This document shows positions 16,994 through 24,941 of a stretch of DNA of 54,786 bases, piece by piece. Both the position numbers and the translations under genes were made by a program. Every line of letters begins with the position of its first letter. Position 1 is the first letter of the stretch. A model generated the notes under the pieces. The model had not been told where the DNA came from and did no database searches. It saw only the letters and a list, made by a program, of their open reading frames with translations. This DNA comes from UBA73 sp964364885 (GTDB lineage: Archaea > Nanobdellota > Nanobdellia > Pacearchaeales > GW2011-AR1): positions 1 to 54,786 of the forward strand of contig CAYIOA010000002.1 in the NCBI GenBank assembly GCA_964364885.1, in the 5' to 3' direction.

Positions 16994-17377
16994 CTAATTC
17001 AGCCATAACTCTAGTTTTCTCGGGTCTCTTTTAATCTCTTTTATCACTGAAGCAGGTCCAATAACACTCAAACAGCTGTTATCACCAACAAGTCTTTTTG
17101 CCAGGCCATGTTTCATTTTAATCAGGATATTCTTCCCTTTAATATTCGGTTCAATAACTGCAAGCTCAATTCCCTTAAAGCTTTTGATATGGTCAACAAG
17201 AGCCATAGTATCCTCTATAAGCCTAGCTTCCTCTTCAGGCCTTAATCTGCCGTGCAATATCACTATTTTATTGCCTAAAACAAGGTTCAATATTTTTTTT
17301 ACACGCTCCCCTATAGAAAGTTTTTGCACCTCTGAAAACGGAATTACATGCAAGCTAAGACCCCTTATTCTTTTCAT
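16994..17377 (-). CDS. DUF2073 (OapB/ArvB-like) protein
   Basis: A 127-residue soluble protein starting with RGLSLHVIPFSEVQKLSIGERV and containing IVILHGRLRPEEEARLIEDTM and GIELAVIEP, hallmarks of the archaeal DUF2073 family. No catalytic motif is obvious; it probably binds the neighbouring GTPase. It follows the GTPase gene by 18 bases and precedes the zinc-ribbon gene by 56 bases in the same operon. Confidence 0.8.
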   Translation of the reverse strand: MKRIRGLSLHVIPFSEVQKLSIGERVKKILNLVLGNKIVILHGRLRPEEEARLIEDTMALVDHIKSFKGIELAVIEPNIKGKNILIKMKHGLAKRLVGDNSCLSVIGPASVIKEIKRDPRKLELWLN

Positions 17378-17395
17378 CTCTTTTACCTCTTATCT

Positions 17396-18034
17396 TTATA
17401 CCTCTTTTGACAATTTAAATAAAGACCCGTAAAATTCCTCAATATTCGTCCCGTCTCTAGCTGAAATTCCAACAACTTTGTATTCCGGAAAAGCACTTTC
17501 AATTTTTTTTATGTCTGCTTTTTTAAGATCAATCTTGTTCGCAGCAATTAAAACAGGAATCTTTCTAGCGATAAGATTCCCTATTATTGTTATATTCACC
17601 TGAGAATAGGGATTCTGCGTTGAGTCTAGAACAACAATAACTGCGTCCATATCATCTAGCCACTTTATAGATTCTATAATCCCCTGCGTAGCCTCCTTGG
17701 CTCTCTTTTTCGCATCGCTTTTTTTCATTCCATATTTTAAGAAATCTTCATAATCTATCTTAGTAGCTATCCCCGGCGTATCAACTATCTTAAACATTAA
17801 ATTTTTGCCCTTGTTTTTTATTTTAACTTGCTCTTTAATCTGGACATTCCTTGTTTCATGCGGCACATTGCTGACTTTTCCCATTTCTTCGCCCACCCAA
17901 TCTTTGCATATCCTATTTGCCAGACTAGTCTTTCCAGAATTGGGGGGCCCATAAAACCCTATTTTTATATTATCTTTTCTTCTAAAAAAATTACCGATTA
18001 TTCTCTTCGAAATCTTTTTTATAATCTCCAGCAT
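17396..18034 (-). CDS. Era-like small GTPase (ArvA-like)
   Basis: A 212-residue GTPase. G1 is GPPNSGKTS at 29-37, G3 is DTPG at 85-88, G4 is NKID at 166-169 and G5 is SARDG near 192. The N-terminal KRIIGNFFRRKDNIKIGFYG and the segment WLDDMDAVIVVLDSTQNPYS match the archaeal Era-like GTPases that travel with DUF2073. It lacks the KH domain of bacterial Era. Its ATG lies five bases after the stop of the 898-residue surface protein, so the two are almost certainly on one transcript. Known homologues are linked, as I recall, to extracellular vesicle formation; that role is inference here. Confidence 0.85.
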   Translation of the reverse strand: MLEIIKKISKRIIGNFFRRKDNIKIGFYGPPNSGKTSLANRICKDWVGEEMGKVSNVPHETRNVQIKEQVKIKNKGKNLMFKIVDTPGIATKIDYEDFLKYGMKKSDAKKRAKEATQGIIESIKWLDDMDAVIVVLDSTQNPYSQVNITIIGNLIARKIPVLIAANKIDLKKADIKKIESAFPEYKVVGISARDGTNIEEFYGSLFKLSKEV

Positions 18035-18039
18035 CTGAA

Positions 18040-20736
18040 TTAGAGAGATGGTCTTTTAATAAATCTTGCGTCTAGAGGAACCCCTTGTTTCCTTTCAAGT
18101 TCTTGTCTGACTTTCCTGTTTTCTAAGAACTTAAATAGGGGTATTTCCCACATTCCCGTTCTCTTTCCGGCAATTTTCCTAAAAGCATAAGTTGCTTGCT
18201 CCCTCTTCCATTTCTTCTCTCCCAGCTTGCTTTTAATTTCGTCGTCCTTTAATCCAAACTTTCTGGAGTTATAAACAAAATTCAGAATATTATATAGGTC
18301 ATCAGGATTTTTAAATAATCTTTTTTCATAATATCTCTTATACCACTCCTGGAGAATAATATACAAAATAAGCGTTCCCAACAAAATAAAGAGCATGCTT
18401 ATATTATAAAATTTCCAAGGAAACTTCCACCTGTATACCTCTCCCAGAGGCTTGTCTCCGCCAAATTTATCACTCCTAGGAGATAAGTATATCCCCAGCT
18501 CATCAACGTTAGGAACTTCCCCCCCAGCCAGAAATTCTATCTCGCCGGGTTCTCCAGACTCTCCAATTGGGATATAAACTGCGCTTCCGTCGCTGAGATA
18601 TCCCGCACCATAATCTCTCATGAAAATTATAGAATCCCTCGGGTAATTTATAACTAAATACGACTGCTCGTTCTGCGCAGCTTTCTGCTCCAATGAAATT
18701 TTATATTTTCCGAATATATCTCTCTCTGCATAATCTTCTTTAATAGAGAAAATCTCAAAATCAATCTCAAAATCATAATTATCATCCATCCATGCAATAA
18801 TATTATTCTCTAATTCTTCCCCTCCCTCGCTTCCTGATATTTCCTCTATAATGCTTGTGTCAATATTATTAAATCCAATCTCCCCAGGAAGGCTTCCGCG
18901 TTTGCTTATATAAACAGAATAAGGTATATCCATTTTAATAAGAGAATCTAATATCTTTGAGTATGCCTCTGTTTTAGCATCACTTTTCAAACTCGAGAAT
19001 TCATTTTTTATCTTTGTCAAGGAAGACGAACTCTCGTCTAGTTTTATTTCTTTTTTAATCTCTTTTCCAATCCATCCTGGAAGGGAATTTATATCTCCCT
19101 CAACATCTTTTATTCTAGTCTCATATTTCACTATTGTGATATTTGCAGATGTTCTTGGCTCTCCAACAATAACCTTGAATTTCTTAGTGGAGCTCTCTCC
19201 TGCAGCATTGCTGGCAGAAACTTCAATTATAAACTCTCCCTCTTTCATATAAGCGTACTCTGCCTCATTTTTATTGCCTTTCACTTCGCCTCCTCCATCC
19301 CCAAACTTCCAAGATGATGAAACTATTTCTTCTGCACTGATTGCTCTGAATAAAGTTTTATATCCAACAAGTATAACTCTAGGACTAACGCTAAAATCAA
19401 ATCCAACATCAACATTTACTGTTTCATTAAGAATTTTCTCTCCATCCAGATAAAGAAGAAAATCATGGTTTCCATCTCTGTTTGGAACCTCAAATTTCAT
19501 TTTCTCTAGACTTAAAAGAAGATGTTTTGAACTGATTGAAGAATCTTTGTTTGTTATCTCAAAGATATTCTTTTCTTCAAGCGCGACGTTTTCTCTTTTA
19601 TATATAATCTTTACATTGCTGATTGCTATTCCATTATCAGCTCCCCAGAGCCCAATAGGAATAACGCATCCATTTGAGCAATTATTATTGTAAACCCTAG
19701 TAAGATAACCATTAACATCTTTTACAAGCTCCTGTCCATTCAGGTTTTTGTATACTGCTTCATCAAAATTTATCGTTCCAATTGGAGCATATTTCAAAGG
19801 AACAGCATAAATCTCATAATCAAAATTTGGTCCTGTGCCTGGAGTTGCAGGATGTCCTGTTCTTCCGCACGAATCATCGGCTCCCCTGAATCTTATCTTA
19901 AACTTTCCAGAGTTATCACTGTCACTAACACAAACATAACCCTCTTCTACTTGCTTTTTAGGATGATACTTTATATTTACACTAACATCTCCTGCTTGAG
20001 GATCGCCAACTTCAAAACCGCCGGAATATGTTCCGCTTAGATTATACATTTTAAATTGGAGTCTTCCTCCGCTTCCTTCTTTCTGAATCTTAGCCCCGAC
20101 TTTATATCCTGGAGCTGCCTTTAATTTTATTTTTTCGCAATATCCAGTACTATCAATTATAGCGCTCCCTTCTATGTTTCCATCATCTCTAAAACACCCA
20201 TAATTAATTTGCTCTGTCTCGCATACTTCTCCGGCATTTGTATTAAAAAAGTCAGCTTCTAAATCATTGAACATATCAAGATAAAGCTGATTTGTGCAGC
20301 TGCTCTGGCTTGTTTCACTGTTTATATCAAATTTCATACTGCTAACAGATACTTTCTCTCCGTTCAGCTTAAACCCATACAATTTTTTATTGCTTCCTAA
20401 AGAAATTAGTGCGCTTTCTGCCCCGGTTCCATCAAGCTCAACATAACCTCTTTCGCAATTAAATGGCTCGCAAAAGAAGTCTCTTCCAAAAGCATATCCG
20501 GAAAGGTTTAACACCTCTAAAAGTTTCTTTGTGCCGTTAAAATTACTAGTGAATTCAGAATTCCTCTGCTCTGAGAAGCTAATATTAATAACTCCTCTAA
20601 CAACCTCTCCTTCTAAATAATTTTTTTCAATTCTCGAGCCATTTTCATTATAATTAAAATTTCCGGCAGCAAATGCTCCTCCAGCTAGCAATACAAGAAA
20701 AAACATACAAATAATAATTAAAACTTTTCTTTTCAT
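18040..20736 (-). CDS. Large surface protein with PKD-like domain and cytosolic tail
   Basis: An 898-residue protein: signal peptide (about 1-23), a long Gly/Ser/Asn-rich ectodomain with many cysteines in residues 95-300, a PKD-type domain near 475-525 (SSWKFGDGGGE ... YAYMKEGEFIIEVSASN), a membrane helix near 795-815, and a basic cytosolic tail of about 80 residues. The tail has LKDDEIKSKLGEKKWKREQATYAFRK, a small helical motif of the kind seen at the ends of other archaeal membrane proteins. PKD domains mediate adhesion or spacing. It overlaps the upstream gene by four bases (ATGA). I do not recognise the whole protein. Confidence 0.8.
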   Translation of the reverse strand: MKRKVLIIICMFFLVLLAGGAFAAGNFNYNENGSRIEKNYLEGEVVRGVINISFSEQRNSEFTSNFNGTKKLLEVLNLSGYAFGRDFFCEPFNCERGYVELDGTGAESALISLGSNKKLYGFKLNGEKVSVSSMKFDINSETSQSSCTNQLYLDMFNDLEADFFNTNAGEVCETEQINYGCFRDDGNIEGSAIIDSTGYCEKIKLKAAPGYKVGAKIQKEGSGGRLQFKMYNLSGTYSGGFEVGDPQAGDVSVNIKYHPKKQVEEGYVCVSDSDNSGKFKIRFRGADDSCGRTGHPATPGTGPNFDYEIYAVPLKYAPIGTINFDEAVYKNLNGQELVKDVNGYLTRVYNNNCSNGCVIPIGLWGADNGIAISNVKIIYKRENVALEEKNIFEITNKDSSISSKHLLLSLEKMKFEVPNRDGNHDFLLYLDGEKILNETVNVDVGFDFSVSPRVILVGYKTLFRAISAEEIVSSSWKFGDGGGEVKGNKNEAEYAYMKEGEFIIEVSASNAAGESSTKKFKVIVGEPRTSANITIVKYETRIKDVEGDINSLPGWIGKEIKKEIKLDESSSSLTKIKNEFSSLKSDAKTEAYSKILDSLIKMDIPYSVYISKRGSLPGEIGFNNIDTSIIEEISGSEGGEELENNIIAWMDDNYDFEIDFEIFSIKEDYAERDIFGKYKISLEQKAAQNEQSYLVINYPRDSIIFMRDYGAGYLSDGSAVYIPIGESGEPGEIEFLAGGEVPNVDELGIYLSPRSDKFGGDKPLGEVYRWKFPWKFYNISMLFILLGTLILYIILQEWYKRYYEKRLFKNPDDLYNILNFVYNSRKFGLKDDEIKSKLGEKKWKREQATYAFRKIAGKRTGMWEIPLFKFLENRKVRQELERKQGVPLDARFIKRPSL

Positions 20737-21947
20737 TTTCTTTTCATTGAATAAAACAAGTATACAACAAACAAAATTGACAAGCTCAAAACAAAACTAA
20801 ATCCGCTGAAAAACGGCAATTGGAGAACTCTCGGGCATGGCACATCGATATCGCAAAGTTGATCAACACCACAACCAGCATCACAACCATCTGGTTCAGA
20901 CTCATATACAACATTTCTGCTTGTCTGTCCTTCTGTACATTCTGGTATCGCTCCAACAGGAAAGATAGAGCACGTTATTGCCGTCGGACCACTGCCAGTT
21001 GTCTTAGAATAAACGCATTTATTATCACTTGCTTTCCACACACAAGCTCCTCCAGCAGTAGCTGTTTGTCTATTCAAAGGGTCTTTAATATTTACACCAT
21101 AACAATCTTTCTCGCAGGCGTTTTTATTCACATTTGCATCACTGCTTACTTTATTATAATCATCGCAGCTTGATATAGGATAAGTATTTCCTCCAGAATC
21201 ATATGTTGTAGGACTGCAAACTCCCCCTCCGCCTCCTGGAGGAGGACCACCTCCAGTACATTGCGAAGTATCAAACGCGCATAAGGCAGTGCATCCAAGA
21301 GTGCCCCCAGTAAATCCGCCCCCGATAGTTGTGCAGTCATTCACTCCTAAACTACTTCCATCGCAACTCTCTCCAGGATCAACAACACCATCACCACAAC
21401 TACTCGTAAGAGGACAATCATGCGGGCAATTATTTGGATTCTCCCCGCTTTCACAGCTACTGTCATAATCGCAAATTGGAGTATCTCCAGGACTAACGCA
21501 GCACAAGCTATTAGGATACCTATTGCTTAGTGCAACATGCGCATTCGTATTAGAAGATAAAGAAACAATAAAAGAACTTTTGTCTCCTCCAAGAGTATAT
21601 CCCTCACATTTATCGCTCCTTAATTCACACACTAAATCCCCATAGGTTACCAGAGTATTATAAATCGATCCACTAGGTCCTTCAGCATGCGCATTTGTGC
21701 TGGCGCTCAACTTCAACATAGTATTTGATCCTCCTCCAACACTGCCAGAAAAATAATTATCAAAGCATACCTCTCCATTATATGAACTGCCGATGGCAGT
21801 TCCAGCATGCGCATTCGCAGCACCAGATATCTTGAACATTATTTGAGAAGAAGAGCTGCAAGTCGTCTGCGCAGAAGCAAAACTCGCAAAGATAATAAAC
21901 ACGCTTATAAAAGCCAGTATTAAACAAAACCTCTTCATCCCTATCAT
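20733..21947 (-). CDS. Cys-rich surface protein with NAHA repeats
   Basis: A 404-residue protein with a signal peptide (about 1-26), an N-terminal region carrying three repeats of about 45 residues each centred on NAHA or NAHV (in AANAHAG, STNAHAE and NTNAHVA), then a Cys-rich region resembling CSCGDGVVDPGE-type repeats (SCGDGVVDPGESCDG), a glycine run, and a second Cys-rich block. It ends with one membrane helix (about 380-399) and KRK, an anchor with the ectodomain outside. Many disulfides are likely. Upstream lie two pilin-like genes, 36 bases away. Function unknown; adhesion or a cell-surface matrix is plausible. Confidence 0.8.
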   Translation of the reverse strand: MIGMKRFCLILAFISVFIIFASFASAQTTCSSSSQIMFKISGAANAHAGTAIGSSYNGEVCFDNYFSGSVGGGSNTMLKLSASTNAHAEGPSGSIYNTLVTYGDLVCELRSDKCEGYTLGGDKSSFIVSLSSNTNAHVALSNRYPNSLCCVSPGDTPICDYDSSCESGENPNNCPHDCPLTSSCGDGVVDPGESCDGSSLGVNDCTTIGGGFTGGTLGCTALCAFDTSQCTGGGPPPGGGGGVCSPTTYDSGGNTYPISSCDDYNKVSSDANVNKNACEKDCYGVNIKDPLNRQTATAGGACVWKASDNKCVYSKTTGSGPTAITCSIFPVGAIPECTEGQTSRNVVYESEPDGCDAGCGVDQLCDIDVPCPRVLQLPFFSGFSFVLSLSILFVVYLFYSMKRK

Positions 21948-21983
21948 AGAGAATTAAACTTTATAAAGATTATCCAGACGAGA

Positions 21984-22388
21984 TTATTTTTTCCAAACAG
22001 AAATTTTAACTTTTTTTGGCGCATAATTAGCTATGTTAGGGCAAGCACTAATCACCCTCTCGCTGGAATAAACCTGCCCGCTGGATGTTATTGCTAATAC
22101 GCAAGGAGCTCCCAAATCACATATATCAAAGCTATAATCAAAAGCAGCGCTGTTTATTCTGTTATTTAAAAAAGGGGTTATAGTAGTCACACTTGTTGGA
22201 TTATCATTGCATACGCTCTCTCTTAAAACTCTGTCTTTGGCAATCTCCTCTAAAACAGGGGGGATAATATCAGACAAGTCCTCCTCACCAGAACTTCTTT
22301 GATAATAAAAGAAAATAATAACTCCAAAAATAATCATTATAGATATCATTGCCTCTGCAATTCTTGCAACTCCCATTTTGTCTACCAT
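21984..22388 (-). CDS. Pilin-like membrane protein
   Basis: A 134-residue protein beginning MVDKMGVARIAEAMISIMIIFGVIIFFYY: short leader with a glycine, then one long hydrophobic helix, as in pilin-like subunits, with an ectodomain holding three Cys (in CNDNP, CDLGAPC, CPNIAN). An acidic stretch EEDLSDIIPPVLEEIAKDR follows the helix. It overlaps the upstream pilin-like gene by seven bases. The leader is less canonical than KKRG, so cleavage by a prepilin peptidase is uncertain. Confidence 0.7.
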   Translation of the reverse strand: MVDKMGVARIAEAMISIMIIFGVIIFFYYQRSSGEEDLSDIIPPVLEEIAKDRVLRESVCNDNPTSVTTITPFLNNRINSAAFDYSFDICDLGAPCVLAITSSGQVYSSERVISACPNIANYAPKKVKISVWKK

Positions 22389-23140
22389 ATTGTAACAGTC
22401 AAATCAGCAAATTCAATTCCCCCGTATTTTCTTAAAATTTCCACTCTTTTTGTGATTGAGTAAGTTTCAATATTATCAGGAATGTTCCTCTGGGCAACAA
22501 TGCTATTGCCATCACTAAATATAACTGAGAAGCCAAAATCAACTCTATTTGGGATATTGAATCCACTCGCTCCTTTAAAGGTTGCATAATCAGTTGTGTA
22601 ATCTACTTTCAATTGCTCAAGCTTTTTTTCAGATAAATACTCTCCAATCTTCGAGGATAGTATCTCATAGCCCACTTCTCCATGCGGACCATCAGCTATA
22701 GCATCATTAGAAAATTCTTCACTAAACCTTATTATAATAACCTCTGTATCTGTCCATATGCCAGAAGTAGGTTTGACATATATTAAATCCCCAGTTCGTT
22801 TAGAGTCTATAGGAGTTCCATCACTTCTCTCACCATCTGGATTCCTGCCAGTGCCAATTCCAGGGAGATTTATTGCAAAAAGAAATCCTCCAATCTGGAT
22901 TAAATGAGCCGTGCAATCAGATCCAGGAATAATAACTTTACTGCAGTCAATTCTAACAAAATAGCTCTCAACTTCAACACCTGCGTTTCTATTTATTTCT
23001 CTAAAAACATAATCTATTGAGCTGTCAATTAAGCGGTTGCTGTCAAAAGGGCTGAAGAAATAAAGTGCGAATCCCACGGCCCCTGCAAAAATAATAAACG
23101 ACAAAATAATCTCTACATGGCTGATTCCTCTTTTCTTCAT
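22382..23140 (-). CDS. Pilin-like protein with class III signal
   Basis: A 252-residue protein starting MKKRGISHVEIILSFIIFAGAVGFALYFF, a canonical archaeal class III signal (KKRG then a hydrophobic helix with Glu at the fifth position after the cut). I place the start at ATG 23140; a TTG six bases upstream is also in frame but less likely. The ectodomain is a predicted beta-rich region with RIDCSKVIIPGSDC holding a Cys pair. It heads the minus-strand operon that ends with the CCA enzyme gene and is divergent from the methyltransferase gene at 23,192. Confidence 0.78.
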   Translation of the reverse strand: MKKRGISHVEIILSFIIFAGAVGFALYFFSPFDSNRLIDSSIDYVFREINRNAGVEVESYFVRIDCSKVIIPGSDCTAHLIQIGGFLFAINLPGIGTGRNPDGERSDGTPIDSKRTGDLIYVKPTSGIWTDTEVIIIRFSEEFSNDAIADGPHGEVGYEILSSKIGEYLSEKKLEQLKVDYTTDYATFKGASGFNIPNRVDFGFSVIFSDGNSIVAQRNIPDNIETYSITKRVEILRKYGGIEFADLTVTIW

Positions 23141-23191
23141 TGCCAAGCATAGAATGTCAAGTTTTTTAATCTTTACATCCTGATTATATAA

Positions 23192-23974
23192 ATGAACACA
23201 AATGAAGAGATTATAAGAAAGATAAAATCAAAGAAAGAGCTCTCAGGAATTACAAATTCAATTGTAGAGGAGCATCTCAGCAATTACATAAAAAAAAGAG
23301 GAATAAACCTTCCCGAATTAAGAGAAAAACAGTTAAAAATAATAATAAAAGAAATACGGGCAAAGCTCAGAACTTTGTCAGGGCAATACCAAAGAGGCGT
23401 AAAACATAGATTAAAATTTCTTAACAATAAAGAATTAGAAAATTTATTAAGAACGCATTCATCAACTTCAGAAAGAATTGATTTTTATCCCTCTTTAAAG
23501 AAGATGATAAAAAACTTAAAGATTAAATCAATTTTAGACTTAGGATGCGGATTAAATCCTATAGCTCTATCAGATAAAAAAATAAAGTATTATGCTTCAG
23601 ACATAAAAGAAGATGAGCTATCCCTAATAGAGTCGTATTTCGCGCAAAACAAAATAAACGGAAGAACTTTTGTTTATGATATAAGAGCAATAAAAGATGA
23701 CCTCCCAAAGGCAGATTTATGCCTGTTATTTAAAGTAATAGACCTTGTATCAAAAAATAATAAATCCCTCACAAAAAATATTTTATCCAATATCAAGTGT
23801 AAATATATCCTTGTCAGCTTTCCAACAAAAAAACTCTCAGGAAGACCAATGTCAAAGCCAAAAAGAATATGGTTTGAAAGAATACTGGCAGAATTAAATA
23901 TGAAATTTGAAACATTCCAGTCAGACAATGAAATATTCTACCTCATCAATACACGTGAAAAATCTTCAATCTAG
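23192..23974 (+). CDS. FmrO/Rmt-type rRNA methyltransferase homologue
   Basis: A 260-residue protein. The helical N-terminal domain (about 1-85) leads to HSSTSER at 89-95 and the SAM-binding motif DLGCGLNPIAL at 116-126, then YASDI at 134-138. These match the FmrO/Rmt/ArmA family, which methylate 16S rRNA G1405 (N7) and give aminoglycoside resistance in bacteria. Here an intrinsic archaeal rRNA modification is as likely as resistance. It is a lone gene, divergent from the pilin-like operon and convergent with the TadC-type gene. Confidence 0.82.
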   Translation: MNTNEEIIRKIKSKKELSGITNSIVEEHLSNYIKKRGINLPELREKQLKIIIKEIRAKLRTLSGQYQRGVKHRLKFLNNKELENLLRTHSSTSERIDFYPSLKKMIKNLKIKSILDLGCGLNPIALSDKKIKYYASDIKEDELSLIESYFAQNKINGRTFVYDIRAIKDDLPKADLCLLFKVIDLVSKNNKSLTKNILSNIKCKYILVSFPTKKLSGRPMSKPKRIWFERILAELNMKFETFQSDNEIFYLINTREKSSI

Positions 23975-24013
23975 AGGTTAGAGTTAGTTAATGTCGATTT
24001 TTCCCGGTTCTCC

Positions 24014-24060
24014 CAAAACCCCGAACAGCGCACTTTAGTGTGGTAAACAAGAGGGTTTTG
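24014..24060. other. Structured element between convergent genes
   Basis: In the 93-base gap between two converging genes, CAAAACCC (24014-24021) pairs with GGGTTTTG (24053-24060), and an inner hairpin CGCAC-TTTA-GTGTG sits at 24029-24042. The element is much richer in G and C than its surroundings. It may end transcription from both sides or be a small RNA; no box C/D or ACA motif fits well. Confidence 0.5.
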
Positions 24061-24067
24061 TGATAAA

Positions 24068-24940
24068 TTAAGCACTCGGCGTTGATAAGAACAGCTTTGA
24101 TCCTGTAGAAACGAGAAAAGCTATTGTCATAAGGATAAAAGAATGTTTAATTCCGCTCTTAATAGATCCTTCAGCAAGTTTTCCTATCGTTAGGCCTATA
24201 AAAAACCCCTGTGCCAAAATAAGATATAAAAAAGATTTGCTAAACTGTTCTGTCGAACTCGCAATCTCTTCAGAACTGCTCTGCTGCTCAAGACTGCTTA
24301 CACTAAAGTCAAATCCTCCTATCCCTCCTATACCGCTTGTCAGAGGAATAATCCTGAACTCCATAACAAGTATTATCCCTAAAAACAAAAAGAATATTAC
24401 ATATCCCTGAACCACTAGATTATAAATTGCAGACTTTCTTTCTTTCTTAAGCTTTTCAACCTCAGATATTGATTTGGCAGTTGAGTCAAGAATATAATCT
24501 ATCTCCCCTCCGGCCTTCTCAGCTTCTCTTATCAAGGCAACAGCCCTTTTTATAACAGAGCTGTTGACATCACTGGAAAAGTTCTGCAAAGCCACGTCAA
24601 CTGAAACACCAAGCTCTATTTGATTAGAAAGTTTTGTTAAATAAGGATTCAAAACACCATAATTTTTTTTCCTAATGTTAATGACGCTCCGGCTTATAGG
24701 AGTCCCAGTAGAAACACTCTCAGCAAGATTGCGCGTGAACTCCAAGAACATCTCATTTATCTGTTGCTCTTTTTTATTCTCAAGTGTAAGGCCTACAACA
24801 AAAGGGAGAGCAGCTATCCCCCATGCGATTCCAATCAAAAAGAATAGCATTCTTTCATCATTAAAAAAGAATATAAGGTCAACTATCACAACTACAACTG
24901 CAATTATTATTCCAAACCAATGCATTTTTTTCAATCTCAT
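24068..24940 (-). CDS. TadC-type pilus platform protein
   Basis: A 290-residue type II secretion F-domain protein: two membrane helices near the N-terminus (about 8-26 and 33-52), a cytosolic helical domain with ESVSTGTPISRSVINIRKKNYG and ALIREAEKAGGEIDYIL, and membrane helices near 170-192, 235-253 and 264-284. Such proteins form the inner-membrane platform that turns ATPase action into pilus assembly. It follows the 437-residue F-domain protein by a single base, suggesting a TadB/TadC-like pair. Confidence 0.85.
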   Translation of the reverse strand: MRLKKMHWFGIIIAVVVVIVDLIFFFNDERMLFFLIGIAWGIAALPFVVGLTLENKKEQQINEMFLEFTRNLAESVSTGTPISRSVINIRKKNYGVLNPYLTKLSNQIELGVSVDVALQNFSSDVNSSVIKRAVALIREAEKAGGEIDYILDSTAKSISEVEKLKKERKSAIYNLVVQGYVIFFLFLGIILVMEFRIIPLTSGIGGIGGFDFSVSSLEQQSSSEEIASSTEQFSKSFLYLILAQGFFIGLTIGKLAEGSIKSGIKHSFILMTIAFLVSTGSKLFLSTPSA

Positions 24941-24941
24941 T

